Below are positions 26,637-36,510 of a stretch of DNA of 64,000 nucleotides, one piece after another. Position 1 is the stretch's first letter. Every line of letters starts with the position of its first letter. The notes beneath the pieces were generated by a model, which had not been told where the DNA came from, did no database searches, and worked only from the letters and a program-made list of their open reading frames with translations. Source of the stretch: an uncultured Gammaproteobacteria bacterium (GTDB taxonomy: Bacteria; Pseudomonadota; Gammaproteobacteria; Pseudomonadales; Pseudohongiellaceae); assembly GCA_913060975.1 (NCBI GenBank), contig CAJXVC010000001.1, positions 1 through 64,000 on the forward strand, written 5' to 3'. Position numbers and translations under genes: made by a program.

Positions 26637-29009
26637 ATGAACAGTAAATTCAAGCAGCTGTGGCCGGTATTCGTACCTGTCATTTGTCTGGCATCACCCG
26701 CTGTAGTAGCTCAGCAGACAGGCCAGGATAATGGCGATGAGATTCAGGAAATTGTCGTTAGTGGCGCAGCCCGCACTTATTCTGCACTGACGACGACTCA
26801 GTCAATGCAAGATCAACAAAATCCTATCAGCTCGGTGCTGTCGACAATCGATAATCTGCCAGGTGTTAATGTTACTGAAGGGGATACCTTCGGCTTTGAT
26901 GATTGGTCAACAACTGTGAATCTGCGTGGTTACCAGACCAGCTTGTCTGATCAGCAGGTCGGTACCACAATTGATGGCTTTCCCAATGGTGATTCTAACT
27001 ATGGTGGTGGCGCCAAAGCCAACCGTTATATAGACAGCATGAACTCTGGTGGCGTGGAAGTTAACCAGGGTATTGCTGCTATTGATACGCGAACAACCGA
27101 GTCTCTTGGCGGTACGCTTAACTTCACGACCGACGATCCTGTGGAAGAAGAACGCGTCCGCGTGCAACTTTCCCAAGGCGATTTCAACTCGCGGCGTTAC
27201 TACGGACGTTACGATACCGGCCGCATGCTTTCTGATACGACACGTGCATGGGTGTCTTTTAATCACAACGAAGCTACAGACTGGGTGGAAGGTTCTGCTG
27301 AAAATGAGCGCGACCATTTCGCTGGCAAATTCATCTCGGAACTGGGCAGCTACACGCTGACTGGTTACTACGTGTGGGACGATATTCACGAAGACAACTA
27401 TCAGCGTTTGTTCTCGGCCGCTGAATTTACTTCAGATCCGGATTCAGACCGGTTGATTGGTGACTGGACCGATATTGCCTATGTAAATCAGCTGTATCGA
27501 CGTGGCTGGTCAACCATCCGCGAAAATAACTTTGGCTATCTGCAGCTGGAAGGTGAATTGACCGCTGGTTTGTCTGGCAGTGTGGGTCTGTACCGCCATG
27601 AAATGGACGGTCGTGGTGACTGGATTCCTCCTTACATCGCTGATGTCGTTGACGACAATGGTGGCGCTGAAGTGGAGTTGGCGGGCAATTTGCCAATACT
27701 GGCCGCCGGTAATATCGGTGCTATCTACTTTGTCGATGCCAACAACGTCGCATTAAGCCCAACTCCGGGATGTGAATCATCGATCACTTTTCCTTATGGT
27801 GGTGCAGGACCCGAGTTTGATCCGGCTTGCTATCCGCGCAATGCGATCCCGGTACAGTCCTATCGCCACACACACTATGCACGTGAGCGTGATGGTTTAA
27901 CCGCCGATTTCGATTGGGAAATGGCGCTTGGCGATATGACTAACACGCTAAGTGGCGGTATCTGGTATGAAGACTCAGAGCGATCAGAATGGCGTGACTG
28001 GCATCGACTGACTGATGCCCGCGTTGGTATCGATTTCGATGAGAATGCCTATTGGCGGCAGTATGATCGTATCTTCCCGCGCGAAACCACGATGTGGTAT
28101 TTGCAGGATCAGATTGCAATCGATGCCTTGACGATCAATGTGGGTATACGCAAATTCGATGTGGACAATTCCCGTCAGGACTTGTTCGATGCCAGTAACA
28201 ACATTGGTTTCACTTCTAAATCAGATACTTTGGTCAGCGGTGGTGCGACGTTTGCCACGCCTGTTGATGGTCTGGAAGTGTTCGTTGGTTACTCTGAAAA
28301 TGTCAAACCGACTCTGGACCTGGTGCTTGAGCGCGAGATCAACGATGTCATCGAGCCTGAGGCTGCCGAGAATCTCGAGTTGGGATTACGCTATGTCAGC
28401 CCGAGAATGACTTTCAGCGCCGTGACCTTCGACAACGAGTTCAACAACCGTTTGGAATTTTTCGACAGTCAGGCAGCAGGTAGCGGTATCCCCAACTACA
28501 CGATTGGTACTTCGGGTCGTTACGATAACGTCGGCGGTATCGAGTCAAAGGGTTATGAGCTGGCTGGTAATCTGACTCTCACTGATAACTGGTCAGTCTA
28601 TGCTTCCTTCACAGATACCGATGCCGTTTACATCGGTACCGGACTTGGGCCAGCCGCTGATACTGCACTGGGTGTATTCCCTGATAACGAAGTTGTTAAC
28701 ACGCCAGAATCGATGTGGGTTGTATCGCTGGACTGGAATCGTGGGCACTATTTTGCCGGACTGTCGACAAAGTATGTCGGTGATCGCTACGTTGATCGCG
28801 GTAACTCATGGAAGGCGGAGGCCTACACAGTGGCTGATCTCTACATGAACGTCCGTGGTGATGTTGTTGCCGATTTTCTGCAAGGCTTCGACTTCGGGTT
28901 TGTCGTCAACAATGTGTTTGATGAGTCTTACCTCGGTGGTATTTCTGGTGGTGGTGCGTGGATAGGTTCACCCCGTACTGCGGCGTTTACTGCGACTGTG
29001 GATTTTTAA
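26637..29009 (+). CDS. TonB-dependent receptor (phosphatase-linked)
   Basis: The 790-residue outer-membrane receptor starts at 26637 behind CAGGAGAG. The signal peptide ends VVAQQ, followed by a TonB box EIQEIVVSGA. The plug includes ISSVLSTIDNLPGVNVTEGD and TVNLRGYQ, and the barrel ends ...TAAFTATVDF with terminal Phe. It belongs to a different receptor group from the one at 18244. The phased PhoB half-sites upstream and the phosphatase-fold enzyme downstream suggest uptake of a phosphorus-containing compound; the ligand is unknown. A terminator follows, so the next gene may depend on read-through. Confidence 0.9.
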   Translation: MNSKFKQLWPVFVPVICLASPAVVAQQTGQDNGDEIQEIVVSGAARTYSALTTTQSMQDQQNPISSVLSTIDNLPGVNVTEGDTFGFDDWSTTVNLRGYQTSLSDQQVGTTIDGFPNGDSNYGGGAKANRYIDSMNSGGVEVNQGIAAIDTRTTESLGGTLNFTTDDPVEEERVRVQLSQGDFNSRRYYGRYDTGRMLSDTTRAWVSFNHNEATDWVEGSAENERDHFAGKFISELGSYTLTGYYVWDDIHEDNYQRLFSAAEFTSDPDSDRLIGDWTDIAYVNQLYRRGWSTIRENNFGYLQLEGELTAGLSGSVGLYRHEMDGRGDWIPPYIADVVDDNGGAEVELAGNLPILAAGNIGAIYFVDANNVALSPTPGCESSITFPYGGAGPEFDPACYPRNAIPVQSYRHTHYARERDGLTADFDWEMALGDMTNTLSGGIWYEDSERSEWRDWHRLTDARVGIDFDENAYWRQYDRIFPRETTMWYLQDQIAIDALTINVGIRKFDVDNSRQDLFDASNNIGFTSKSDTLVSGGATFATPVDGLEVFVGYSENVKPTLDLVLEREINDVIEPEAAENLELGLRYVSPRMTFSAVTFDNEFNNRLEFFDSQAAGSGIPNYTIGTSGRYDNVGGIESKGYELAGNLTLTDNWSVYASFTDTDAVYIGTGLGPAADTALGVFPDNEVVNTPESMWVVSLDWNRGHYFAGLSTKYVGDRYVDRGNSWKAEAYTVADLYMNVRGDVVADFLQGFDFGFVVNNVFDESYLGGISGGGAWIGSPRTAAFTATVDF

Positions 29010-29031
29010 GAAATTTCTAGCTGGATAAAAG

Positions 29032-29057
29032 GCGGCGCTCAGGCGCCGCTTTTTTTT
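29032..29057 (+). terminator. Rho-independent terminator after TonB receptor 2
   Basis: The stem GCGGCGC-TCAG-GCGCCGC is followed by eight T's. It lies only 40 bp before the phosphatase-like gene and would limit, not abolish, its cotranscription. Confidence 0.92.
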
Positions 29058-29097
29058 GGCCATATGAGATTTAATCGCTAATGCAAAGGAGAACAGT

Positions 29098-30219
29098 ATG
29101 CTGGTACGAGCGATAGGGTTTTTGGGGTTTTTGGCAGCAACTGCTGGCAATGCCGCGGACAACGTCGTGTTGATTACTTTCGACGGGCTGCGATGGCAGG
29201 AAGTATTCACTGGTCTGGATCACCGGCTCGCGACGAATGACACATACAGTGCTCGCAGTTCTGAGTTGCTGGAGCAATTCTGGGCCGAGACTCCGCAAGA
29301 ACGTGCGCAGCTTTTGTTGCCGTTTTTGCATTCCACCATAATGTCCCAGGGCAGTGTCGCCGGCGATCGAACTACAGGTTCTTGTGCGCGTGTCATGAAT
29401 CCCTGGTATTTCTCTTACCCGGGTTATTCGGAAATATTGACTGGTGTAGTGAATCCAGACATCGATTCGAACAGCAAGATACCGAATCCCGAGCTCACGA
29501 TTCATGAAATGCTGGAAACCCAACCAGCCTGGCGTGGTCGTACAGCGGCGTTTGCCTCCTGGGATGTTTTCCCGTACATCTTCAATACGCAACGTAGTGG
29601 CATTCATTTGAATGCCTACGCAGCCAGTGAGCCTGCGCAGGGCGATTATGAACAGTTTCTGGATGGGCTGGCAGCGGACATTCCGACACCGTGGCCGACA
29701 GTACGCCACGATGCATTGACCCATCACTACGCGCGGGAATGGCTACAGCGCCAGCGACCCCGATTACTTTATATTAGCTACGGTGAGACTGATGATTTTG
29801 CTCATGATGGGCGTTATGACGAATATATTTTTGCGGCCCATCGCACAGATCGCTTCATCGCCGAACTGTGGGGCTGGATACAGAGTAGCGAAGAGTATGC
29901 CGATAACACTGTGCTGTTTCTCGCCGTGGATCACGGGCGTGGTGCGGAACCCATTGAGACATGGCAGCATCATGCCAGTCAGCGCAGTCTGGACGGCTAT
30001 ATGAATTCTTTGGCCCAGTACGAGCAGGGGATAGTTGGTTCTGAAGCCACATGGATGGCTGCGATCGGCCCCGGTATAGCTGCCAATGGGCTGGTAGACA
30101 CGGACTCAAATTGTCTGGGTAACGATCAGATCGCGGCGACTGTGCTGCAGCTGTTGGGCGAGGACTATCGCGAGTTTAACCCTGAGATGGCAGCTCCGTT
30201 AGTCGAGCTGATGGAGTAG
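29098..30219 (+). CDS. Alkaline-phosphatase-superfamily hydrolase, secreted
   Basis: The 373-residue precursor has a signal peptide (cleavage near GNA|A, residue 19). Alkaline phosphatase superfamily metal motifs follow: ITFDGLRW near 24-31, the putative nucleophile in YFSYPGYSEILTG near 103-115, ETDDFAHDGRYDEYIFAAH near 228, and VDHGRG near 280. It should hydrolyse phosphomonoesters or phosphodiesters in the periplasm, and resembles type I phosphodiesterase/sulfatase-fold enzymes. AAAGGAG precedes the ATG. Its position behind a PhoB-type receptor suggests it strips phosphate from what the receptor binds. Confidence 0.82.
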   Translation: MLVRAIGFLGFLAATAGNAADNVVLITFDGLRWQEVFTGLDHRLATNDTYSARSSELLEQFWAETPQERAQLLLPFLHSTIMSQGSVAGDRTTGSCARVMNPWYFSYPGYSEILTGVVNPDIDSNSKIPNPELTIHEMLETQPAWRGRTAAFASWDVFPYIFNTQRSGIHLNAYAASEPAQGDYEQFLDGLAADIPTPWPTVRHDALTHHYAREWLQRQRPRLLYISYGETDDFAHDGRYDEYIFAAHRTDRFIAELWGWIQSSEEYADNTVLFLAVDHGRGAEPIETWQHHASQRSLDGYMNSLAQYEQGIVGSEATWMAAIGPGIAANGLVDTDSNCLGNDQIAATVLQLLGEDYREFNPEMAAPLVELME

Positions 30220-30305
30220 CACCTGATTTGACTGCGGCCATCCCGACAGGCGCGCAAAGTTTGCAGCAAGTCGGGATTGTTGGTGCTCTGTGGTTCCCCG
30301 GCTCA

Positions 30306-31532
30306 CTAGCTCTCTCGGGCAGGTTCCGGTTCGTCGAGGGAGTTGGCAGAGCCAAATGCTTGCTTCTGCTGAGCCGCGGAGCCATCCAGTATGTTGGCAT
30401 AAAATGCAGCCAGTTTTTCGGCGAGAAAGGTCGAGTCCCATTTGGCCGCGCTTGCTTTGCAGGCCAGTTTTAACTGCTGATCATCACTGCGTAACAGGGC
30501 TATTACGGTGCGGGCAAACTGCTCGGCGTCGTTGTCCACGATCTGCGCCGCAGCGCAGTCTTCCAAGATGTCTTTGGTGCCCATGGCGGCAACTGAGACT
30601 ACCGGTGTGCCTGCTGCCATTGCTTCCAGCAATACCAGACCTTGCGTTTCAGTGACCGACGAAAAAACAAAATAATCGGCGCTACTGTAGCAGTCGATCA
30701 AGGCTGAACTTCGATCCAGATAACCGACGAAGCGGATGTGCCCGTCCAGGCCGAGTTGAGCAGCCTGCTTGATATAACTTTTCTTGGCCGGGCCTTCGCC
30801 GGCAATGACCAGACACACTTCAGGCACTTCCTGTCGGACTTTGTTGACCATCTCCAGTAGCAAGCCGATATTCTTCTCAAAGGCAACACGGCTGACATTT
30901 AAAAGTACCTTGCGATCATCATCGATATTGAATTGTTGGCGGAAGCGCTGCCCATCACCGTGTTGAAAGCGCTCGCAACGTATGCCGGTTGGCACGATTT
31001 CGATAGGCTGACTCACGCCATACTTTTGCAAGACATCGACTATTATTGTCGAAGGCGCAACAATCGCTGCGGCGTCATTACATTGTGTGCGCGAAAAGTA
31101 TCTGGCAACGCCTTTTAGCAGGGTGCGCGGCAAGAACGGGATGTAGTGATAGAAGTATTCTTCAAACAGGGTGTGGTAAGTCAGGGCTAACGGTAAGTCC
31201 AGTGCGCGTGCCAACTTGCGGCCGGCATAGTGGGCAACAAATGGGGTGTGAACATGAATGAGGTCAAACTGTTCGGCTCGCAAGACTTCCGTTAGCGCGA
31301 GAATATCTTTCATGCGCATCATGCGATCTTCCGGGTCGAAAATAACCTGACGCGACGGTATGCGAAAAATGCTCGGATCCGGATCGCTATCTTGCGGTAT
31401 TTGCGGATACTCTGGTGCAATCAAGACAACATGGTGGCCCAGACTCTCCAATTCTTCCTTGAAAGTTTGGATGGAGGTCGATACACCGTTTATACGTGGA
31501 AAATACACATCAGAAATCATCAGGATGCGCAT
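30306..31532 (-). CDS. GT4 glycosyltransferase, probable lipid glycosyltransferase (Agt-like)
   Basis: The 408-residue GT-B enzyme has the N-terminal NGVSTSIQTF motif, the HVHTPF segment and the retaining-GT4 motif near 280-300 (SVTETQGLVLLEAMAAGTPVV, with E-x7-E). Related proteins include mannosyltransferases and diacylglycerol glycosyltransferases. It lies 40 bp downstream of a PlcP-like phosphoesterase on the same strand, the pairing known from phosphate-starved marine bacteria that replace phospholipids with glycolipids. I infer that it glycosylates diacylglycerol; a different acceptor cannot be excluded. GGAG precedes the ATG. Confidence 0.8.
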   Translation of the reverse strand: MRILMISDVYFPRINGVSTSIQTFKEELESLGHHVVLIAPEYPQIPQDSDPDPSIFRIPSRQVIFDPEDRMMRMKDILALTEVLRAEQFDLIHVHTPFVAHYAGRKLARALDLPLALTYHTLFEEYFYHYIPFLPRTLLKGVARYFSRTQCNDAAAIVAPSTIIVDVLQKYGVSQPIEIVPTGIRCERFQHGDGQRFRQQFNIDDDRKVLLNVSRVAFEKNIGLLLEMVNKVRQEVPEVCLVIAGEGPAKKSYIKQAAQLGLDGHIRFVGYLDRSSALIDCYSSADYFVFSSVTETQGLVLLEAMAAGTPVVSVAAMGTKDILEDCAAAQIVDNDAEQFARTVIALLRSDDQQLKLACKASAAKWDSTFLAEKLAAFYANILDGSAAQQKQAFGSANSLDEPEPARES

Positions 31533-31572
31533 GCTTGGGTTCTCCGGTCGGGCCAGGTCAGGCTAAGCTGAG

Positions 31573-32394
31573 TCAGGCGGCTTTGCGGCTGGATTCTTTC
31601 GAATCGGTTTCGCTGCTGGCCATTAACAATAACGGCTGCTCAGATTCATTGGGTGTCCAGTGAATCAACTCGAGCCGGCCATCTTCATGCTCGAACATCG
31701 CTGAACAACTTTCGACCCAATCGCCATCGTTGCAATAAAGAATGTCATCGATCTTGCGGATTTCGGCATGGTGAATGTGGCCGCAGACCACGCCATCGAC
31801 ACCGCGTTCTTCAGCGAAATGCGCCAGCGCATCCTCGAAACTGCTGATGTAACTTACCGCGTTTTTCACTTTGTGCTTGAGAAAGGCGGCCAATGACCAG
31901 TAAGAGAGATTGAACAGATTGCGTAGTTTGTTGACGAGATGATTCATGCTAAGCAGCTTTTCGTAGGCCCAACTGCCCAGATTAGCCAACAGCTTGCTGT
32001 GTTTGACGATCACGTCGAATTCATCACCATGCATTACCAACAGTTTCTTGCCATCGGCCGTGGTGTGCACATAGTCCAGATGAATTTCCAGATTGCCAAA
32101 CTTGTGCCCGACGCAATCGCGTAGCTGTGCATCGTGATTACCGGGTATGTAAATGACCTTGGTATTGTGTTTCGCCTTGCCAAGAATAGAGCGAATGACG
32201 TTGGTGTGGGTCTGGGGCCAAAACGGCGTTTTCTTGAGGCTCCAGAAATCAACGATATCGCCAACGAGAAAGAGATAGTCAGTTTCGACCGAATGGAGAA
32301 AGTCGAGGAGGGCTTCAGCCTGACAACCTTTGAAGCCCAGATGCACATCCGAAATCCAGACACTGCGTACACGTATTGGTTTTTTCTTAGCCAT
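31573..32394 (-). CDS. plcP: Metallophosphoesterase, PlcP-like phospholipase C (LpxH-related)
   Basis: The 273-residue enzyme has all calcineurin-type metal motifs: WISDVHLG, GDIVDFW, PGNHDAQL, VMHGDEFD and GHIHHAEI. Automated annotation usually calls such proteins UDP-2,3-diacylglucosamine diphosphatase. The downstream GT4 gene and the PhoB-like box upstream fit the PlcP phospholipase C of marine bacteria better, which would turn phospholipids into diacylglycerol. The start is uncertain; ATG codons lie at 32403 and 32394, and I chose the one directly before AKKKP. An LpxH role is the alternative. Confidence 0.72.
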   Translation of the reverse strand: MAKKKPIRVRSVWISDVHLGFKGCQAEALLDFLHSVETDYLFLVGDIVDFWSLKKTPFWPQTHTNVIRSILGKAKHNTKVIYIPGNHDAQLRDCVGHKFGNLEIHLDYVHTTADGKKLLVMHGDEFDVIVKHSKLLANLGSWAYEKLLSMNHLVNKLRNLFNLSYWSLAAFLKHKVKNAVSYISSFEDALAHFAEERGVDGVVCGHIHHAEIRKIDDILYCNDGDWVESCSAMFEHEDGRLELIHWTPNESEQPLLLMASSETDSKESSRKAA

Positions 32395-32700
32395 AATCAA
32401 CATCGAATATTGTTTGGAGTTACTGTTCTATTCGGCGCAGACTAATCGATATTTATTACCGATCGGTTAAATTTACGTGAACAATTTATGACACGCCCTT
32501 GGCCTGCCTGAAAATGCCAATCGGAAGCTCTGAGTACAGCAATCCAGTGCCGTACTTTACAAGCCTTACAGGGGATTTCGTGGTCCGGAACAGTAGTACA
32601 CAATTGCTGTCTAAGAGGATAGAATGCCCAGCCTCAAAGCCAGCCATGTGTTCGGTGACCTTATCTAACTTACTGAAAACTAAGAATATAGAGACTATTT
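32395..32700. other. Divergent region between plcP and the acyltransferase
   Basis: Apart from the PhoB-like box at 32476-32494 nothing is assigned. TAGAAT near 32620 could be a -10 for the rightward gene, but no matching -35 was found. Confidence 0.45.
32476..32494 (-). promoter_or_regulatory. PhoB box upstream of the plcP-GT4 operon
   Basis: On the minus strand GTGTCAT-AAAT-TGTTCAC matches the consensus CTGTCAT-N4-CTGTCAC at 10 of 14 half-site bases, plus the A/T spacer. The two cores start 11 bp apart (32492 and 32481). It lies about 75-100 bp upstream of the plcP start, the expected place for an activator site. Confidence 0.65.
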
Positions 32701-33840
32701 GTGGATAAGTATAAGGATATCAGGCCCTACAGTGATGAAGAAATCCGGCCGGTGCTCGACCAGCTGATAACCAATCCTGAGTTTCTGCAAAGCATTGCCA
32801 GCTTTTACTATCCGCGATTGACCCGTTGGTTTCCGGGGTTGATGCGCAAATCAGCGCAGGGCAAATTGCGTGGTCAGGTTCAAGGCGTTCACGACGTCGC
32901 TTCCATGCAGGATGTCATCGCCGGTTACATGGACAAGATGATCCATGACACCACGACGGAATTGACCAAGTCCGGACTGGAGAATCTGCAGCCGGGCCGT
33001 AACTATCTCTTTATCAGTAATCACCGCGACATCGCCATGGACCCGGCGTTTGTTAACTACATGCTGTATCACAGTGGTTATCCAACCTTGCAGATCGCCA
33101 TTGGTGATAATTTGCTCAAGAAGCCTTTTGTCACTGACCTGATGCGCCTCAATAAGAGTTTTATTGTGCGGCGTTCATTGAAAGGGCGCGAGCTGCTGCA
33201 AGCGCTGAGTTTATTGTCCCAGTATATCCACCACTGTATCCAGAGTACGCACAATGTGTGGATCGCCCAGCGTGAAGGCCGTGCCAAGAACGGCATCGAC
33301 AAGACTGATCCAGCCTTGTTGAAAATGCTGGCCATGGGCCGCCGCGATCTGCCGCTGAGTGAATCACTGAACGAATTACATATCGTACCTGTGTCTATCT
33401 CTTACGAGTTCGACCCCTGTGATGTGCTCAAGGCAGAGGAGCTCTATGCGAAAGAGCACACCGGGCATTTCGAGAAAACCGAAGACAGTGATATCCAGTC
33501 CATCGTCAAAGGCATGATTGGCTACAAAGGCGCAGTGCATGTGGCATTTGGTCAGGAAATTGGTGTGGTGCTGGATGAGGCTGACAGAGTAGCGGCGCAA
33601 ATCGATGAGCAGATCATCAATAACTACAAGCTGCGCGATATCAATTTTCAGGCATTGGAACTATTGAAGCAGGATGGCATGCTGCCGTTGCATCGTCTGA
33701 ATGATATTGAAATTCCGGAAGAGTTTAGTCAGGCGGCGCGGGATAAATTTGCTGAGCGGTTGCAAGCGGTTGAGCCCCACTTGATGAAACATTTCCTGTT
33801 CAGTTACGCCAACCCCATTCTCAACAAGTACGGCGTTTAG
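32701..33840 (+). CDS. Glycerol-3-phosphate / lysophosphatidate acyltransferase-like protein
   Basis: The 379-residue protein belongs to the PlsB/PlsC acyltransferase superfamily. The catalytic motif is present as SNHRDIAMDPAF near residues 103-114, then FIVRRSLKGRELLQAL and WIAQREGRAKNG near 182-193, the acceptor-binding blocks. It has no obvious membrane helix, so it would work at the inner leaflet on glycerolipid precursors. It starts at a GTG at 32701 with only a weak ribosome-binding site. Its position next to plcP-GT4 fits a role in membrane lipid turnover, but whether it responds to phosphate is not shown. Confidence 0.8.
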   Translation: MDKYKDIRPYSDEEIRPVLDQLITNPEFLQSIASFYYPRLTRWFPGLMRKSAQGKLRGQVQGVHDVASMQDVIAGYMDKMIHDTTTELTKSGLENLQPGRNYLFISNHRDIAMDPAFVNYMLYHSGYPTLQIAIGDNLLKKPFVTDLMRLNKSFIVRRSLKGRELLQALSLLSQYIHHCIQSTHNVWIAQREGRAKNGIDKTDPALLKMLAMGRRDLPLSESLNELHIVPVSISYEFDPCDVLKAEELYAKEHTGHFEKTEDSDIQSIVKGMIGYKGAVHVAFGQEIGVVLDEADRVAAQIDEQIINNYKLRDINFQALELLKQDGMLPLHRLNDIEIPEEFSQAARDKFAERLQAVEPHLMKHFLFSYANPILNKYGV

Positions 33841-33852
33841 AGCAGGGCTGAT

Positions 33853-36336
33853 CTAGGCAAGTTTTTGGATTGCCTTGGTTAATCTGGCTGTTAGTTGTTC
33901 GCGGGTAGTGTCGTCTAGCGGGCCAAAACAGCTTGCCTTGATGCCCGATTCGACGGCGAATTTTTGCAATTCCTTACGCGTTGGCTTTTGCTGACCAAAG
34001 CCTTCCTGAAGCTGTGCCAGCTGCATTTGCATGCGCTGTTGTTGATCTTCAGCAGGCGTATCCGCTTCGGCTTTGATTTCAGCCTGTATACATAATTCAC
34101 GGAAACCCTGTGCGGCCTTGCTTTGAAGATCGTCAAGTTGCGCCTTACTTTGCAGCCCGAGCAAGCTGTCACAACGTTGGTCTAATAACTTGTCAAACTC
34201 GGCTTCGCTGCTGGTCGGCAGTGCCTGCCATTGTGCTTTGTCAAAATTGGCCAGCGCCGACGCCAACGCCGCGTCGCTGCCAGCAGCTAGCAAGTCGGCT
34301 TCCAATGCTTCAAGCACTGTGGTGCGGCCACCAATCGCCGCCTGCATGGCTTGTTGTTTTTTATCGGGCAAGGCCTGATAACGTGCGTCGATTTGTCGTT
34401 TGACGTCATTGACCTGATCCAGCCAGCGGGCCTTGGACTTGCGCAGTTTCGGATTCAGCGCCGCGGAAAACTGTTGTATCAAGCCCTGATAGCTACTGCG
34501 TGCTTGTCGAAATTCGTCATCCGGTAATTTTGCCAGTGCGCCGAGCTTGTCAATGACTTGTTGCAACTCAGTTTCGGCAGCCTTTAACTGGGCCTGAAGA
34601 TCACTGGATTCCTGCTTGCGCTTATCGAAAATCTGATCGCAGGCGCCGCGGAATTCATCCCAGAGTTTTTTATCTTCTTTAAACGTAGTAGGGCCGAGTT
34701 GTTTCCAGTCCTGTTGCAGCTGTTTGGCTTTAGTCATGGCCTCGCGGCGATCTTCGAGTTTGATCAATGCCTGGGCCTGGGTGATCAAGGCTTGCTTGCC
34801 GGCTGAATTTTCGCGAATCAGTTTTTTGCGTAATTTGCGAATGCGGTTGAGCAAGCTGTAATAGCGTTTCTGTAGTGGCTTGATTTTATTCTGTTCGACG
34901 GGGGCGTACTGCTTCCAGTCTTTGTCAGCCTGATTCAGCAATTGGCTCAGCTCAGCGACTTTAACTGTCTCCGCATCAATCCCGTCCAATGACTTTTCCA
35001 ACTCGGCGCAAATCGTTTTACGCTGCTTGAGATTGGTCGCCATGAGCTGCTTGCGTTGCTTGAAATATTCCTTGCAGGGCTCGTAGGCTTTGTCAGAGTG
35101 CGTCTTGAATTCTTTCCACAATGCCTCGTTGTCATTGGAGCGCCCCAGCGCTTTCCATTCGGCGTGCATTTTGCTGATTTTCTTGCTTAAGGCGGCCGGT
35201 TCCAGAGCGGCGTCGCCTTTGGCTTCAGCCAATGCCTGCATCTCAGTGATAAGCGTTTTCTTTTTCTCGGTAGCGGCAAAAATTTTCCAGTCGCGCAGTT
35301 CAGTGATTTGCGCTTTGAATGCGTTGGCGCTTTCTTGCAAGGTATTGCGTATTTGCCCGGAGGTATTGCTGATGTTGCCCTGGATTTTATCCCAGGTGGG
35401 CAGAGCCTTTTCCGACTGACCGGTGGCCAAGGCTTCTTGCAGGGCAGTGAGCAAGCTGGTGGTTTTTTCCTGCAACTGTTCCTGATGTTGACGGTTTTTC
35501 TCAAACGCTGAATCAAAGATGTCCTGCAACTGCCCGGCTTTTTCCAGCAGTACAGTTTCAGCATCGGGAATGTGTTGTTTTATACGGGCGAGTGATTTGC
35601 GAGCAGTACTGAGATTGCCGGTATTCTTGAAACCGATTTGCGCCGATTGTTCCAGCAGGTCAGCCAATGACTTGGCGGCGCTGATCGGGTCAAAGGGCGG
35701 TGGCGTTTTGGCTTTGGCAGACTCTTTATCGGACTCTTTATTGGTCTCTTTATTGCTCTCTTTGTCGGACTGTTTATCGGGCTCTTTATCGGGCTCACTA
35801 TCAGGCGCTTTATTAGCAGTCTTATCAGTAGTCTTGTCAGCAGTCTGATCAGAGTCATTGTCGGACTTCTTGTCTGTCTTGCCCGCTTCTTTGGTCGAAT
35901 CTGCAGCTGGCGCTTTTTCCGGTTTTGCACCAGGCTCTTTATCCGGATCTTTACCCGGCTCTTCAGTAGGCTTTGCAGCTGGCTTTTGGGTTTGTGTAGA
36001 TTCGCCAGCCGTTTTGCCTGTGTCAGCTTGTGCTGGCTCGGGTGTCTCACTGGTCTTTGCGGCGCTGGACACCGGCTCGGCTGCAGAATCGCTTGCTGGC
36101 TCGGGCGCGCGGCTGTCAGTTGCGGTTTGCTTGCTATCCGATTGCTCCGCCGGGTTATTGGCTGGCGCGTCAATGGTGGCTTCTGGCGCCATTTCAGAAC
36201 TATCCGCTGAACTAGCTGATTGCTCAGTCGCTACGCTGGACTGCTCAGATTGCGCATCGGTTGCTGACTGCTCTGCTGTGGTTTTCACGGCAGCATCATC
36301 TGATTCTGCGGGTTTTTTGTCAGGAGTTGACGACAT
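33853..36336 (-). CDS. DUF349 repeat protein with long disordered N-terminus
   Basis: The 827-residue protein has a disordered N-terminal third (about 1-215) dominated by Asp, Lys, Ser, Thr, Pro and Glu, with DK-type micro-repeats such as DKEPDKQSDKESNKETNK. Several coiled, Trp-containing DUF349 helical repeats follow (DWKQYAPVEQNK, DWKQLGPTTFKEDK, WKALGRSNDNEALWKEF). DUF349 proteins are of unknown function. The E. coli homologues lack so long an acidic/basic leader. It is convergent with the acyltransferase gene, 12 bp apart. Confidence 0.85.
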   Translation of the reverse strand: MSSTPDKKPAESDDAAVKTTAEQSATDAQSEQSSVATEQSASSADSSEMAPEATIDAPANNPAEQSDSKQTATDSRAPEPASDSAAEPVSSAAKTSETPEPAQADTGKTAGESTQTQKPAAKPTEEPGKDPDKEPGAKPEKAPAADSTKEAGKTDKKSDNDSDQTADKTTDKTANKAPDSEPDKEPDKQSDKESNKETNKESDKESAKAKTPPPFDPISAAKSLADLLEQSAQIGFKNTGNLSTARKSLARIKQHIPDAETVLLEKAGQLQDIFDSAFEKNRQHQEQLQEKTTSLLTALQEALATGQSEKALPTWDKIQGNISNTSGQIRNTLQESANAFKAQITELRDWKIFAATEKKKTLITEMQALAEAKGDAALEPAALSKKISKMHAEWKALGRSNDNEALWKEFKTHSDKAYEPCKEYFKQRKQLMATNLKQRKTICAELEKSLDGIDAETVKVAELSQLLNQADKDWKQYAPVEQNKIKPLQKRYYSLLNRIRKLRKKLIRENSAGKQALITQAQALIKLEDRREAMTKAKQLQQDWKQLGPTTFKEDKKLWDEFRGACDQIFDKRKQESSDLQAQLKAAETELQQVIDKLGALAKLPDDEFRQARSSYQGLIQQFSAALNPKLRKSKARWLDQVNDVKRQIDARYQALPDKKQQAMQAAIGGRTTVLEALEADLLAAGSDAALASALANFDKAQWQALPTSSEAEFDKLLDQRCDSLLGLQSKAQLDDLQSKAAQGFRELCIQAEIKAEADTPAEDQQQRMQMQLAQLQEGFGQQKPTRKELQKFAVESGIKASCFGPLDDTTREQLTARLTKAIQKLA

Positions 36337-36510
36337 TCACTACACTGCCAGGCGGGATACGAATTCACGGAATAAGAATGCAGTGTACCAGAACTTCTTT
36401 CCAACGAGATAGCCATTGCCAGATAGCCATTTTCAAGCCCAACAAATGCTACAATATACTCCTTCCTCGCAGTCGGTCGCAGCCATGGTTGGCGGCCCTA
36501 TTAATAGAGC

